DNA from: Porcisia hertigi
Taxonomy: Eukaryota > Euglenozoa > Kinetoplastea > Trypanosomatida > Trypanosomatidae
DNA length: 64,000 nt
Direction: 5' to 3'
NCBI RefSeq assembly: GCF_017918235.1
Contig: NC_090565.1
Coordinates: forward strand, 434,001 to 498,000
A program made the translations under genes and the position numbers. A model generated the notes under the pieces. The model saw only the letters and a list, made by a program, of their open reading frames with translations. It was not told the origin of the DNA and ran no database searches. Positions 1 through 10,188 of the stretch are shown piece after piece (within the stretch, counting starts at the first letter, position 1; each line of letters begins with the position of its first letter).

Positions 1-1
1 C

Positions 2-1384
2 TCAGCCGAGCAGCTAGCACTTCTCGCCAACAAGGCACAGAGGCAGGTGATGCAGCGAGTACTACGCCAGTGGATAGCACATAACAGCGTGCACAAGGAG
101 TGCCAGCGGCAGCGAGCCACACCCACAGCGGGGGAGACGCCCCAGGGCGGACCACTGATACCTGGAGCATGCGCACTCTCTCGTTTTGCGGCACATTACG
201 CCAAGCTGCAGGACCAACGCAGAGGACGGCAGATCTTTCTGGTGTGGAAACGCTGGACACGCCGTCGCGCGCGACAGGCATCGCTGGCGGCAGTCGCGGC
301 CCTACGTGAGCAGCAGCTCCTTCACGAATCCCGCTTGCGTTTTTTTCTCCGATGGCGTCGGCGCGTGCACGCGCGGCACATGGAAGAGAACACGCAGCAG
401 CTGAAGGCGCTCGAAGTGGAACTCCGACGCGCTGAGACAGAGCACGGTGACATCTTTGAAAAACTCCAGCTGCAGCGACAGCTGGACCTCCTCTTGCAGC
501 GCCAGGCAGCGGAGGAGGCGCATGCGATACACATCCGATACCAGCTGGAGTCTGCTGAGCAGACCTGCACTGAACTGCGTGCGCGCCAGCGGCAGCAAGG
601 GGTCGTTGGAAGCAATAGCGCTGTGTGTGTTGGCATGGGCGGCGGCGGCAGCAGCAGCAGCAGCGTAGCGGCTTCGAATAGAGTAGCAGCGGGAGCCTCC
701 GCTGCGGTGACGCAGACAGACACAGCGCGACTCTCTGGTACGGATATGGAGTTTTCCCTCTCCAACGCCAGCGAGAATCCATCGCTTATCCAGCAGCAGC
801 AAGTGGTGCTGTCGGCCATGAGTCGCGGTCACATGGCATCGAATGCTGCGTGGTACCGCTCCCTGGTGGACCAGCAGCGCCTGTCTCCCGTCGTCCTAGC
901 CCATATGCCGATAGAGGAAGCGGTGCACCATATCATGAGTCAGCTCAAGGGTAACGTGGTGAACCTCTACACCGACCTCTCGCTTTTTCGGCAAGTGAAG
1001 GATCGTCGACGCGCTGGCACCTCCGCCGCCGGCATTCTCCTGGAAGCCTTTGGCGAGGTGAAGAGACTCATTGTCACGACAGTGCGTGGTGCCTCAGCGA
1101 ACGCAGCATCGCCAGTGGTGGTGCGTATGGGCGGCAAGGCGACGCGGTGGCCGCTTAGCATGGAGGCTTTGGACTGTATCCCTGTGCACCACTGCGCCAC
1201 AGTGCTGAGCGCCATCAAGACTCTAGTCGTCGCGTACGACCTCCTGCGTCCGGAGGAAACGCAAAGCGTTCAGATGACGTGTGAAGAGGTGGTCGCCAAC
1301 GCCGACTGGATTTTCCTGATCGCTCACGCCTGTTACATGCGCCGCAAGCCGCTGCTGCCCGCCAATAATCGCCAACTTGCCTAG
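2..1384 (+). CDS. Coiled-coil protein with SFI1-like Trp/Arg repeats (5' truncated)
   Basis: The frame is open back to base 2, so the gene begins before the window and only about 460 C-terminal codons are seen. The visible N-terminal part has three spaced Trp-centred basic helices (around RQWIAHN, FLVWKRW and FFLRWRRR), the kind of repeat found in SFI1-like centrin-binding proteins. A strong coiled coil (about visible residues 125-200, rich in E/Q/L/R) follows, then a Gly/Ser/Ala linker, then a more globular C-terminus with no recognised fold. SFI1-type proteins sit at basal bodies or centrosomes; that role here is inference from the repeats alone. The stop TAG at 1382-1384 is followed directly by a (GT)n leader. 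An unrelated long cytoskeletal coiled-coil protein is the main alternative. Confidence 0.75.
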   Translation, partial: SAEQLALLANKAQRQVMQRVLRQWIAHNSVHKECQRQRATPTAGETPQGGPLIPGACALSRFAAHYAKLQDQRRGRQIFLVWKRWTRRRARQASLAAVAALREQQLLHESRLRFFLRWRRRVHARHMEENTQQLKALEVELRRAETEHGDIFEKLQLQRQLDLLLQRQAAEEAHAIHIRYQLESAEQTCTELRARQRQQGVVGSNSAVCVGMGGGGSSSSSVAASNRVAAGASAAVTQTDTARLSGTDMEFSLSNASENPSLIQQQQVVLSAMSRGHMASNAAWYRSLVDQQRLSPVVLAHMPIEEAVHHIMSQLKGNVVNLYTDLSLFRQVKDRRRAGTSAAGILLEAFGEVKRLIVTTVRGASANAASPVVVRMGGKATRWPLSMEALDCIPVHHCATVLSAIKTLVVAYDLLRPEETQSVQMTCEEVVANADWIFLIAHACYMRRKPLLPANNRQLA

Positions 1385-1873
1385 GTATTAGACCGCGTGT
1401 GTGTGTGTGTGTGTGCATGAAGTGTATCCACCATCAATGTGTTGTGGGCGCCTCCCCTCAATACATGCTGCATGCTTCGCTTCGGAGGCTTCATCATTAG
1501 AGAGAGAATTTGTTTTGTAACATTACATGTTTTGGGCTTTACGCAGCGTTGCAGAGATGATGGGTCATGCCTCCAACAACGGTTATACGAGCTCCCTTCC
1601 CCTTGGTGCGTGGATGTTACCTCAATCGAATGGGTGTTTGCCATCCTCATTCGTTCAGTATTCCAGCGGGGGCCTGCTGGCAGGACTGGATACCGGCTAT
1701 CCTCCTGTCTGCGGTTTGTGTTGAGAAATCTCTCCTCCCCTTCCCCTTCCCCTTCACCCCCCCCCCTCGGGCCCGTACATCTTCTACCGTCGTTCCTCGC
1801 TGCCCCTCCCCTCCCCTTTGTAGTGCATCACCCTCTTCACTCCTCCACGTGTGCATGCGGACAAACCAGGTAG
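1385..1873. other. Spacer: 3' UTR and trans-splice leader
   Basis: A (GT)n run at about 1397-1415 follows the upstream stop. A pyrimidine-rich stretch at about 1727-1820 ends in TAG at 1821-1823, which would suit the spliced-leader acceptor of the next gene. Short open frames here are pyrimidine-tract translations and I do not accept them as genes. Confidence 0.6.
1822..1823 (+). promoter_or_regulatory. Predicted spliced-leader acceptor AG
   Basis: First AG after a roughly 90-base C/T tract, 51 bases before the ATG at 1874. This is the usual geometry of trans-splicing in trypanosomatids. Predicted by eye only. Confidence 0.5.
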
Positions 1874-2338
1874 ATGCATTACATCACCACATTTGCAGTT
1901 GCCCTACCAGTATTCGTGTCGCTTCTGTGTACACACGTGTGGGTGACCGATGGCGTTACTAGCTCGCTGCTCGCTGCCGGAGCATCGTCGATCAGTGGCA
2001 CCATCATGTGGCTGCGCTCCCGCTACATTGCCACCCTGTACCTGAGCGAGCGTGAGGCGCGCAAGCAACACTTCACCGCCTCCTTGCGCCGGCGAGCGGG
2101 TGTCGGCACCGCCACTGTGGTGCGGGCACCCGGGTCTGGGAGCGATGAGAGTCGAGTTACCTGGGCAGAACCCAGACAGATTTCACCCGAGTCACCGCCT
2201 CCGCGAACAGTGGCACGTCTCTCGCCAGTGCTGCCAGCCTTCACGGCATGTTGCTTCTTTCTGCTGAGCGTTCTCTTCACCATCTCCGCCACTCTGCAAG
2301 GCATACGGCACGCGCGGACCCTGGGGGTGGAGATGTGA
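1874..2338 (+). CDS. Small multi-span membrane protein, unknown function
   Basis: 154 aa. Hydrophobic segments lie at about residues 4-20, 28-46 and 118-142. Between the last two is a hydrophilic loop of about 70 residues, rich in R, S and P. The first segment could be a signal anchor. I recognise no family and no catalytic motif. The start is the first ATG after a convincing pyrimidine tract and AG, and it leads straight into the first hydrophobic segment. The alternation of membrane segments with a polar loop argues that this is a real protein and not a chance frame. Likely an integral membrane protein of the ER, mitochondrion or surface; which one cannot be told. Confidence 0.7.
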   Translation: MHYITTFAVALPVFVSLLCTHVWVTDGVTSSLLAAGASSISGTIMWLRSRYIATLYLSEREARKQHFTASLRRRAGVGTATVVRAPGSGSDESRVTWAEPRQISPESPPPRTVARLSPVLPAFTACCFFLLSVLFTISATLQGIRHARTLGVEM

Positions 2339-2954
2339 CCGATCAGGAGGTGACTCAGCCCCTCTACCCCCCCCCTTACTCCTCCTCTTCCTCCTCCCCT
2401 GTGCAGTCCTCCACATTTTACTTTGGGGGGAGAGTCTGTGGACATTTTTACACACAAAAAAAGGGAAGGAAGGGGAGGAGGGAGGGGGGGGGCTTGAGCC
2501 CCTGCCCCCCACCCCCCCGCCCCCCCGCCAGAAGAGTGCGATATTTTTACTCTTGTCGTTTTCTTCTCTGCGCCGCTCTTACAGCCGCTCCCCGCTGCTG
2601 CTGCTGCTGCTCAGCTGAAGAGACACACAAAACCACCACGACCACCCATCAACAGGGAGCAGAGTCGCAGGCCATTTCTGTTCGCCGCCTTGCCTCGTCC
2701 TCAACGCCCCATGACGCGCTGCGTGAAGGCCAAGCAGGTCGAGATAGCAGACTAACGACACTGGGGACATCGTTACAACTCACTTGTGTGTATGCTTCCC
2801 TCACCCCCCCCCCCCGCCCACCCTCTTGCCTCCGCCTCGCCCCGCGTTTCGGGTTTTGTATACTCTATCGTTTCTTCCACCTCTTCTCTCCACATGACTC
2901 GCTGTTCGGGTAGCCTCATCACGTGTGTTTATTTGCGTGTCTGTCGTTGTTGTA
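2339..2954. other. Spacer: homopolymer-rich UTRs
   Basis: G-rich and C-rich runs (about 2480-2530 and 2804-2816) and a CTG-type triplet run near 2595-2611. A pyrimidine tract from about 2793 leads to TAG at 2911-2913, a likely trans-splice acceptor. A 221-codon frame (2248-2913) overlaps the preceding gene and is low-complexity; not accepted. Confidence 0.55.
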
Positions 2955-4442
2955 ATGCCCCGGATACGTGCGGCTCGTGCCGCTTGGCACGCTGGGCGGG
3001 AGCTTGACGCATACCTTCGCCTGCGCGCGTGGCACTGGTCAGTGAAGCGCAACTACGCCCTAGCAGCGGACTACTGCATCCGATTGTTGAACAGGCACCC
3101 GCAGGACACGTTGGGACTTGTCCTCGGGGAGGTGGCCGGCCGGAACACAAGCCAGGAGACCTTTGCAGCCAAGTGTGCGCAGACACTGCAAGAGAGCTGT
3201 CAACGCAAGGGTGTCACCAGCGTGGCGGATCTTCTGCATAGCACTTTTGTGACGACGGTATCGAGCCCGTCTTCCTCGGTTGCCGCGTCGACACCGAGCC
3301 TCTCACAGCACCCCGCTCCTGCCGACGTTCTAGCTCTGCATGCCGAAGCGCACAACGCAGGAGTGGAGGCCAACGGTCTGAAGAACGAGTCTCTTTATGT
3401 GCACAACAGTGAGCCAGAGGATTTCGCTCCCCAAGCAGTGCGGCGATCCTGTCTGCGTAGTGCGACGCCGCCGCTAGCGGAGCTGCTGGAGCCGGCGCAG
3501 ACGACGTATGGGCGGGGACTGTACGCGACACGGCACATCCCACCGCGGTGCAGCATTCTCTGCGAGGCACCGTTGCTCGTGCAGCGCTGCGACGACACAA
3601 AGTGCGCGCACTGCCTCGCGCCACTGTCCGCCCGCAGTGGTAGCAGCGGAACCGGCACAGGACTCAAGGACGCCGAGGCGTTTGGTATTGCGTGCCCCCA
3701 CTGCGAGCAGGAGACCTACTGCTCTGCAGGCTGCAAAGATGCGGCGTGGGAGCAGTATCATGTCTGTAGCTGCGCCTCCAGGAACCCTGAGTTAGCGCAA
3801 TGGACTCAAGGTATGCGCGAGTTGCTATACCGCAGAAGCGTAGCAGCTGCATCACCAGAGTCCGATGAGGCCAACGTCGGGAACTCCGGCTCCGAGGCGC
3901 GCGCGGCACTCTCGTGCCTCACCGTGGCAAAAATATGCGCCATGGCGACGGTGCAGCAGGTGCACCCGCTGAGTCTACCGGGCCTCTCATGCCTGCGCGG
4001 CATTGCCGACTATGAACCATCGACAGCCCTTAGTGAAATCGGGGCCCTCGCTGTTGCCCTGAGCGCGGCACTGCGACAACCGAACCTTTACATGGAGGAG
4101 GTCTTGTCACTCTTCGCGCTGCTGCAGACGAACGAGTTCTTCACGACGAGCGGCATCGCCCTCTACTCGGTGTTGAGCCTGCTGAACCACAGCTGCGATC
4201 CAAACTGCGCATTGGTGAGCGCGTCCATCTCGCCGGCAGTCGCGGCGCATCATGGGACCAATAGTTTCAAGAACGCCATGGAAAAATATCTCATCGCGCT
4301 ACGACCGATCCGGGACGGCGAACAGCTGTTCATCGACTACAACGCCGCTCTCACGACAAAGCTCAGCTACGAGGACCGCAAGGCGCTCTGTTTGCAGCGG
4401 CACTTTGAGTGCTATTGTATTCGATGCATCCGCCGCATGTAA
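2955..4442 (+). CDS. SET-MYND (SMYD-like) protein lysine methyltransferase
   Basis: 495 aa. An N-terminal helical segment (1-75) and a variable linker precede the split SET domain. YGRGLYATR at about 185-193 is the SET N-part that contacts the methyl donor. A MYND-type zinc finger with eight Cys/His ligands spans about 217-273 (CAHC, CPHC, YCSAGC, HVCSC). The SET core has NHSCDPNC at 411-418 and the LFIDY tyrosine near 460, and a post-SET cysteine cluster (CYCIRCI) closes the protein. This order (SET-N, MYND, SET-C, post-SET Cys) is the SMYD layout, so S-adenosylmethionine-dependent lysine methylation is expected; the substrate is unknown. The open frame begins ten codons earlier (non-ATG codon at 2925) in leader sequence; ATG at 2955 follows the acceptor TAG at 2911-2913 and is preferred. 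Confidence 0.88.
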   Translation: MPRIRAARAAWHAGRELDAYLRLRAWHWSVKRNYALAADYCIRLLNRHPQDTLGLVLGEVAGRNTSQETFAAKCAQTLQESCQRKGVTSVADLLHSTFVTTVSSPSSSVAASTPSLSQHPAPADVLALHAEAHNAGVEANGLKNESLYVHNSEPEDFAPQAVRRSCLRSATPPLAELLEPAQTTYGRGLYATRHIPPRCSILCEAPLLVQRCDDTKCAHCLAPLSARSGSSGTGTGLKDAEAFGIACPHCEQETYCSAGCKDAAWEQYHVCSCASRNPELAQWTQGMRELLYRRSVAAASPESDEANVGNSGSEARAALSCLTVAKICAMATVQQVHPLSLPGLSCLRGIADYEPSTALSEIGALAVALSAALRQPNLYMEEVLSLFALLQTNEFFTTSGIALYSVLSLLNHSCDPNCALVSASISPAVAAHHGTNSFKNAMEKYLIALRPIRDGEQLFIDYNAALTTKLSYEDRKALCLQRHFECYCIRCIRRM

Positions 4443-4869
4443 TCCTGTGCATGGGGGAAGGAGGTGTAGCGCGGGGTGGGGGCTGGGGAGGAGAGGGGGG
4501 GGGGGGGCAATGAAGTCTCCCCACCATCGCATCTGCCACTTCTAATACGTGCCTGCCCGCGCCTGTACTTGTTTTTGTGGAGTGCCTGAGCGGTGGGTGT
4601 GAGCCCCGTGGTGTTTATTTTTTCTTCTTCACATGTTTAATGAGCTAAAGTTGCCCTTGCCCCTCCTCCTCCTCCTCCTCCTCCTCCCGCCTCCCCGTGA
4701 CGGGTGCCAGTGTGATGCCCTTGCACGTTTGTCTGCCTTCTCCCTCCTCTCTACCCCACTCCTTACCGCCAAATATACACCATGGTAGCACAATGTCGAC
4801 GCAGCGAACTGCAGGGAAGGGGAAAGAGGGCAGAGCAGCAGCGTGAGTCACGCATGCCAAGGCGGATGA

Positions 4870-4883
4870 GGGGGGGGGGGGGG
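4870..4883 (+). repeat. G14 homopolymer
   Basis: Fourteen consecutive G in the spacer before the 759-aa gene. One of several G or C runs of 9 or more in the spacers. Confidence 0.9.
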
Positions 4884-5468
4884 AGGCGCATCACACAAGA
4901 AGCAGAGAAACAGCAACGGATACTTGACCTCAAGGCGGGTGGGTCAATGTGCGCGGTAATGCCTTCGGTGCCTCCCGACTGAGCATGGACCGGGAGACAC
5001 CTACGAACACCCGAGCTTCAGGAGGTGCCCCTCTCTCTCTTCGTCGTCGTCTGACCCGCTACTCTCCGCCCCAACTCCGGCATCAAGCGCGTGGTCAGCG
5101 GAGGAAAACTATATCAACGTCCACCCGGGTGAGCCTGTGTGTCAATCGTCTCTCACAAATGGCCAATCCACCTTAACTCGCGCCCTCCCTCCCCCCTTAA
5201 ATCTCTGCTGCCCTCCCATATTCTCAGCCTCAGTATCATCGCGTGTATCCTTTTTTTTTTGGGGGGGGGGGGGGCGGTCCTTCGTCTTGTATGGGGCGAG
5301 AGGGAAAGAAGGAGAGAGAGTGGAATGCAATCTCGTGTCGATCCTCGCACGTGCCTCTGTCATTCACCATTTTTCTTGTTGCTCTTACGGTGTTCCCGAT
5401 CCACCCACAAATGCGTTCCGCTGCATATACGCGCGTGTGACTGTGCACGCCCCCCTCCCCCACCACGT

Positions 5469-5492
5469 ACACACACACACACACACACACAC
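5469..5492 (+). repeat. (AC)12 microsatellite
   Basis: Twelve AC units about 105 bases before the preferred start of the next gene. Similar dinucleotide tracts precede many genes in this window. Confidence 0.9.
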
Positions 5493-5598
5493 GACGGGCT
5501 CAACTTTATAAGCGCATATCGGTTTGTGTGTCTGTCTGCACGACCGCGTCTGTTTGGCTCCCACACTTCTCCTCTTCCTCCTCTATTCACACGCCATC

Positions 5599-7878
5599 AT
5601 GCTCCGATACTCACCGGCACGGCGCTGCAGCACGGCGGCGATGCAGACACTGAGCGCGTGGCTTACATGTCTCGCCAAAGAGGCGGGGGCCGTGCCGGCA
5701 ACAGGTTCTGCTGACGCGCACGCGAGAAGCAATGAAGCGCATGAGTCCACCCACAAGACACCTGAGGAAGTTTGGCGTGAACTCGAGGGTGCCGCTACTC
5801 ACGCGAACGCCCTTCGAGAAACCGATGCACTCCTCAGCATCATGCAATGTCTTCTGCTGAAGCGACAGTATCCCAGCGACGTGCGTGCGTGGACCCGCCT
5901 TGCGAAACAATTGCTGCCATACAGCGGTATCGAGCAGAAGACAGTGCTGCACTATCCAGGACGCTCCGACGCCTCTTGCCAGAGAGACGGGTACACAGGT
6001 GGCCGCTGTCTGGCTAGTCTCTCCTCACCCAGTAGCCTTGACCTCGCCAACGCGGAAGGCGGCCACCCTGACGAAGGTGGATCGCGTCAAATCCCGTGTG
6101 GCCCTAAACAAGGCGGAGCCCACGCCCCTCTGTACAGTCTGTATCCCTCGCGCGAGATGCTTCTGCTGAGCGGCGGTAGCGTACCACTCAGTGCGCGCGT
6201 GCCCCTCGGCGATGGCAGAGTGGTGGCGTTGTTCCTTCGCGGCTTCACTCGGTACGTGAGGGACCACCTCGACGCGCAGCTCAATCCGGAACTGCTGGAA
6301 GTCGTCAGGGACGTGTCGAGCGCTCTGATGGATGCACTGAACCTGAATGCACACACGATAGAGCTGGAGCTGTTGCTACCGACTCTGTTGGACTACATGG
6401 AGCTGCTTCATCTCATCGACCTGCGCACGGCCACAGAAACTGGCGCAGGGTCACTCACGGGGGAAGATGAACACCGCCACGCTGCTGGTGTGGCGGGGAA
6501 AGGCGATGGGCTCCATGGTGACAATGGAGCACCATCGCCAATGTCGTCAAGAGCCACGCGCTTCCTCCAGAACATGGCAGATAGCCTCTCACAAAGCGTG
6601 ATGACGAGTGGTGCAAGAGGTGCGCGCGTCGTCCTCTACTACCTCAATGGCCACTTTGCAAGTGTGGTTGAGGAATATCGAACCCGAGCTCTGGCAACCT
6701 TTACGGACAAGATGTACTGGGCGCAACAGCGGTACCTGCTCAACCTCACGCGTGGCTGCATGTGGGCCATCAGTCTGCGCTACTTGCCAATCGCAACAGA
6801 GGAATCATCGGCGGCGTCCAGAAGCACTGCCTCATCGTCACAACCGTATGTGACGGGGCTACCACCTGGTGTCACCACGACGGACCTGGTTGCCACAGCT
6901 CCCATGAACCCCCATATACAAGCGTTGTACGACCACATCGATGTTCTGTTCCAGCAAAACACACACGCCGACAACCCGTTAAGCCTCACAGACGAGGAGG
7001 TCGCACAGCTGAAGGAGATCCACACAGCAGCATTGCTGCGCGCACTGCGCATCGAAGAGGCTTCCCCGGACGCCTACCTGCGCCGTGCGTTGGAGGTGAT
7101 GGATCGGGTACCTGCGTCCATGGCCATCGAGGGAGAGCTAATCGCTGGGAAAGTCCGGCTTTTGGAACTGGATAGCGACACACTAGACGAAGAGGGCAGG
7201 ACAGCCATTTATGCGGATTTGCTGACATCGCTTCGAAGCCTCGTGGAGATGCGGCCACGCTTTACGAGGCGTAACAACGGCAGCCTTTCTGTTGCGGATG
7301 CCGCTTCTGACAGCGCCCCCAGTGAGGGTGGCGGTGACGACGACGACGAAGGTTATGGAGAGCAACTGCGAGTGGATGCAGCGACGCAGGCCATTCTGCA
7401 GCGTGCGCACGTCGAGGTCATCACGGCCTTCTGCGCAGCGCACGAGGAGGAGTGGTCGAACGAGGCGTACAGCATACTTGTGGCACACAAGTACCACGGC
7501 ATCAAGATCACGAACGATCTCATCCGTCCTGTGTTGGAGGTCTTTAGCCGTCGCGGAGACTGCCGTGTGTTCAGCTTGATCGACTTGTGTGTACTCTACA
7601 GCCACGCGCCAATCGACATGCACACCATCGCGCTGCTGTTCCGCACATGCGCGGCAGCCGGCGATCACTTTCGCGCTCGCACGTTCCTGCAGCTGCTGGG
7701 CGATATCATACCTGGTTTTCTCGTCAAGTGCCCCGCCTCGGTGAAGGAATCGCTGCGGGAGCTCAGGGTGCTTGACCATCCTCCGCGGCACCTGTTCGTG
7801 TCGACCGAAGATGACCTCGTTCAGAGTACACTGGGCGAGGAGCAGCGTACGGTACGCCCTCTCCCCACTGGGCCCTGA
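5599..7878 (+). CDS. Large probable mitochondrial alpha-helical protein (PPR/TPR-like C-terminus)
   Basis: 759 aa from the ATG at 5599. The start MLRYSPARRCSTAAMQ is Arg/Ser/Ala-rich without acidic residues and looks like a mitochondrial presequence. The upstream open codons (from a TTG at 5524) encode a Cys/Leu-rich leader and are rejected. The body is mostly alpha-helical, with an acidic low-complexity stretch (DDDDEGYGEQ) around residues 580-590. The last 150 residues form amphipathic helix pairs (for example NEAYSILVAHKYHGIKITND and the CRVFSLIDLCVLY region) resembling pentatricopeptide or other helical-repeat proteins. Trypanosomatid mitochondria hold many such RNA-binding or mitoribosome-associated proteins; a role of that type is inference. 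No catalytic motif seen. Confidence 0.75.
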   Translation: MLRYSPARRCSTAAMQTLSAWLTCLAKEAGAVPATGSADAHARSNEAHESTHKTPEEVWRELEGAATHANALRETDALLSIMQCLLLKRQYPSDVRAWTRLAKQLLPYSGIEQKTVLHYPGRSDASCQRDGYTGGRCLASLSSPSSLDLANAEGGHPDEGGSRQIPCGPKQGGAHAPLYSLYPSREMLLLSGGSVPLSARVPLGDGRVVALFLRGFTRYVRDHLDAQLNPELLEVVRDVSSALMDALNLNAHTIELELLLPTLLDYMELLHLIDLRTATETGAGSLTGEDEHRHAAGVAGKGDGLHGDNGAPSPMSSRATRFLQNMADSLSQSVMTSGARGARVVLYYLNGHFASVVEEYRTRALATFTDKMYWAQQRYLLNLTRGCMWAISLRYLPIATEESSAASRSTASSSQPYVTGLPPGVTTTDLVATAPMNPHIQALYDHIDVLFQQNTHADNPLSLTDEEVAQLKEIHTAALLRALRIEEASPDAYLRRALEVMDRVPASMAIEGELIAGKVRLLELDSDTLDEEGRTAIYADLLTSLRSLVEMRPRFTRRNNGSLSVADAASDSAPSEGGGDDDDEGYGEQLRVDAATQAILQRAHVEVITAFCAAHEEEWSNEAYSILVAHKYHGIKITNDLIRPVLEVFSRRGDCRVFSLIDLCVLYSHAPIDMHTIALLFRTCAAAGDHFRARTFLQLLGDIIPGFLVKCPASVKESLRELRVLDHPPRHLFVSTEDDLVQSTLGEEQRTVRPLPTGP

Positions 7879-8450
7879 CGCGACCCCAAGCGGGGGAGAG
7901 TGTCAACGGTGTCTGTCACATATTTATCCGTCTCATGAAGTTGACATACGACCGGAATCCTCTCGCTCACGTGCCCAGCGTGTGTGTGTGTGTGTGGAGG
8001 GAGGGAGGGCAGAGGAAGGGGCAATCACATCACCCAAGTAATCACTCAACCACTAGCAAACAGAGAAAAAAGGGGATCCAGATTTAGGAGAACGCGGTGT
8101 TTGTAATGGTGTGGGTCCCTGTAGTTGTTGCGCTGGAGGAGTGTGGAAAAGGGCAAGAGAGGAGGAGGAGGAGGGGGAAGAGGAGGGGGGGGGGTCGCAC
8201 CCATCACTGTCGTCCCTCTGCACTCCCATGACTCACTCAACCACTGGCTTCGACCATGAAGCACCTCTGGAGAATTATTGCCGTATGCAAGACATGTCTC
8301 AACCTTCACTCCGTTCTCCCCCCCCCCGCTACACACACACGCACACACCTCCGGTGTGCTGCTGCAACTCACAGGCATTTTGCGTACAAGCACACAAGCA
8401 CACACACACACACACACGCCACCCCACCCGCATCACCCCTCGGGGCAGTC
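7879..8450. other. Spacer: UTRs with (GT), purine and (AC) tracts
   Basis: (GT)n at about 7980-7995, a purine-rich block at 8150-8192, a C run at about 8319-8327 and (AC)n at 8398-8417 just before the next ATG. No acceptor stands out. Confidence 0.5.
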
Positions 8451-9155
8451 ATGAGCACCGATCCGAACGGCAATCGCTGGTCGACCTCCGACAAAAACTT
8501 TGGAAAGGCTCTCTTGAAGAAGTCGGGATGGACAGAGGGCAGTGGGCTCGGCAAGGAGCAGGATGGCGTCGTCAGTCACGTCAAGGTGACCCGAAAGGAT
8601 GACATGATGGGGCTCGGTTATCACGCTGGGGTTCAGGAGACGTGGTCGACGCAGTCTATTGGTTTCGCCGATGTCCTTACACGCATCAAGGGGTCCACGA
8701 ACGCCGTCGTCAGCGACTCGGACGACGACGGTGAAGCGTCGCCCTCTTCCTCCTCACCGACCACGAACGGCGAGGCAAAAAAAATAGGGATGAGTCGACA
8801 CTACAAAATGTACGCTAAGCGCAACGCCTTGAAGACAGAGCTCATCCACGGCAGCGACAGCGCCGAGACGGAGGCCCAGCGGCAAGAGATCCTCGGAAGC
8901 GCGGCAACGAAACGCCGGCGCGACGCAGACAGCGGCAACGATGGAGACGCAGGGCCACATAAGCGAAGCCAGACAACGCCCTCACCCTCCTGTTCCTCTA
9001 CGCTCAAGTCACCGCTGCTGCTTCGACTTATGGTGCGGTGCTCCAACGACGAGCCAAAGCCGACGACGGACAACACGACACCGGAGCAGCTTATCGCCAT
9101 CACCAAACCCCACCCGCGGCCGCCCAAGTGCACAGATACACCGTTCCTTGCTTGA
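8451..9155 (+). CDS. PINX1: PINX1/Pxr1-type G-patch protein
   Basis: 234 aa. A G-patch spans about residues 16-62: FGKALLKKSGW, then GSGLGKEQDG, HVKV and MMGLG. It is followed by a conserved TWSTQSIGFADVLTRI-like stretch at 64-79. The N-terminal Trp, the G-patch with the HVKV element and the trailing W...F..VL element follow the PINX1/Pxr1(Gno1) arrangement, not that of a generic splicing G-patch protein. In other eukaryotes this family works in the nucleolus in rRNA and snoRNA processing as a DEAH-helicase cofactor, and human PINX1 also binds telomerase. The rest (80-234) is basic, Ser/Asp-rich and probably disordered. The open frame extends upstream from an ATG at 8256 through (AC)n leader; the ATG at 8451 begins family-like sequence and is preferred. 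Confidence 0.8.
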   Translation: MSTDPNGNRWSTSDKNFGKALLKKSGWTEGSGLGKEQDGVVSHVKVTRKDDMMGLGYHAGVQETWSTQSIGFADVLTRIKGSTNAVVSDSDDDGEASPSSSSPTTNGEAKKIGMSRHYKMYAKRNALKTELIHGSDSAETEAQRQEILGSAATKRRRDADSGNDGDAGPHKRSQTTPSPSCSSTLKSPLLLRLMVRCSNDEPKPTTDNTTPEQLIAITKPHPRPPKCTDTPFLA

Positions 9156-10188
9156 TGAATGCTGCTGCTGCTGCTGCTGGTGGTGGCGGCGGCGGTGGTG
9201 GCGGTGGTGAGCTCGATGACGTGGCCGGGGGGAAGGAGCAGCCCTCTCGAGAGGACGCAGGACTGTCCCGCACGCGCGTACCCCATTGGCACTCGCATCT
9301 CTCCCGTGACCCTCTTTCTTCACCCACCCATCCCACTCCTCCGCTGCTTCTCCGCCCACCCCCGACGCACGCTACTGCTCCACTGGTAGTGGTTCCGATA
9401 AACGTGAGGAGACCTAATTGTGTAAAGGTACTCGTAATGGTTTATATATTTATTTATAAAGGGAGCGGTGCGGCGGCGGGGCGGCGGCGTGCTCATGTTA
9501 TAAGGCCTCTTCCTCTAGCCTGCTCAGTGGCCGCGAAGGTGTGAGTGGAGAATTAAAAAAAAGGGGGAGGGGGGAGAGAGGGCTGCGGGGGGGGGGTCAC
9601 TAGTACAAAAATAAAATCGGGTTTTGTTTATCTGCAAAACACGAGAAGGGGGGGAGGGGGCGCCGCTAATAAGCGCGGTGAGTGCTGCTGCGCATAGTGC
9701 ACCCTCCTGCCTCCCTAGCCATCACGACAGACACGCAGTCGATGGAAGCGGCCGCTTCCATCGCGACCGCCCCCTAAAAATCCACCATCAGCACATTCAC
9801 TTGATTCTGCATCACCACTGTCTCTGTGTTAGCCCCCTTACGGTATCTCCTCACCTCCCCCCCTCCCCCCTCCCCTCCCTCTCCTCTTTTCTGCCCCCTT
9901 CGCCCACACATTCCCCCTTTTTTACGGGGACGTATCAACGCAGACTGGTGCACTGTTGCGTGCAAAGCGTAACCGGAAAGCCTGCTGAATTATATATACA
10001 TATATACACAACTATAGAAAACTGCACGTGCGTGTATCCGTGCGCCCTCGCGCTGCTCCATAGAAATTTATTTTTTTTTCGCATAGAAATCGAGATTGTC
10101 TGGACCTCCCAAGGGAGGAGGAAGCTCATCTGCGTCTCCGTTGTGTCCTCACAACGACGACACCTTGGAAGCACACCGCCATCCAGCC
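9156..10188. other. Spacer with (CTG)/(GGT) triplets, AT tract and strong C/T tract
   Basis: CTG and GGT triplets begin right after the stop (9161-9210). A TTTATA-rich patch lies near 9441-9460, homopurine runs at 9553-9595, and a long C/T tract at about 9847-9920 ends with CAG at 9941-9943. A TATATACATATATAC patch lies near 9991-10010. A 288-codon frame at 9624-10490 runs into the kinesin gene in another phase and is not accepted. Confidence 0.55.
9942..9943 (+). promoter_or_regulatory. Predicted spliced-leader acceptor AG
   Basis: AG after an 80-base pyrimidine tract, about 245 bases before the kinesin ATG. Predicted by eye; alternative AGs lie closer to the gene. Confidence 0.4.

Larger units (their letters stand above)
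4443..5598. other. Long spacer with many simple repeats
   Basis: Holds a G13 run (4495-4507), (CCT)n (4662-4687), G14 (4870-4883), a T/G double homopolymer near 5251-5274 and (AC)12 (5469-5492). Two candidate acceptors are AG at 5226-5227, after a C/T tract, and AG at 5511-5512. Overlapping 60-190-codon frames translate these repeats and are not supported as genes. Confidence 0.55.

Noticed and set aside
2248-2913. 221-codon plus frame
   Set aside because: Overlaps the end of the small membrane protein gene and reads through homopolymers; composition is low-complexity.
5469-5492. Dinucleotide arrays as a CRISPR-like repeat array
   Set aside because: They are uninterrupted microsatellites with no spacers, in a eukaryotic genome.
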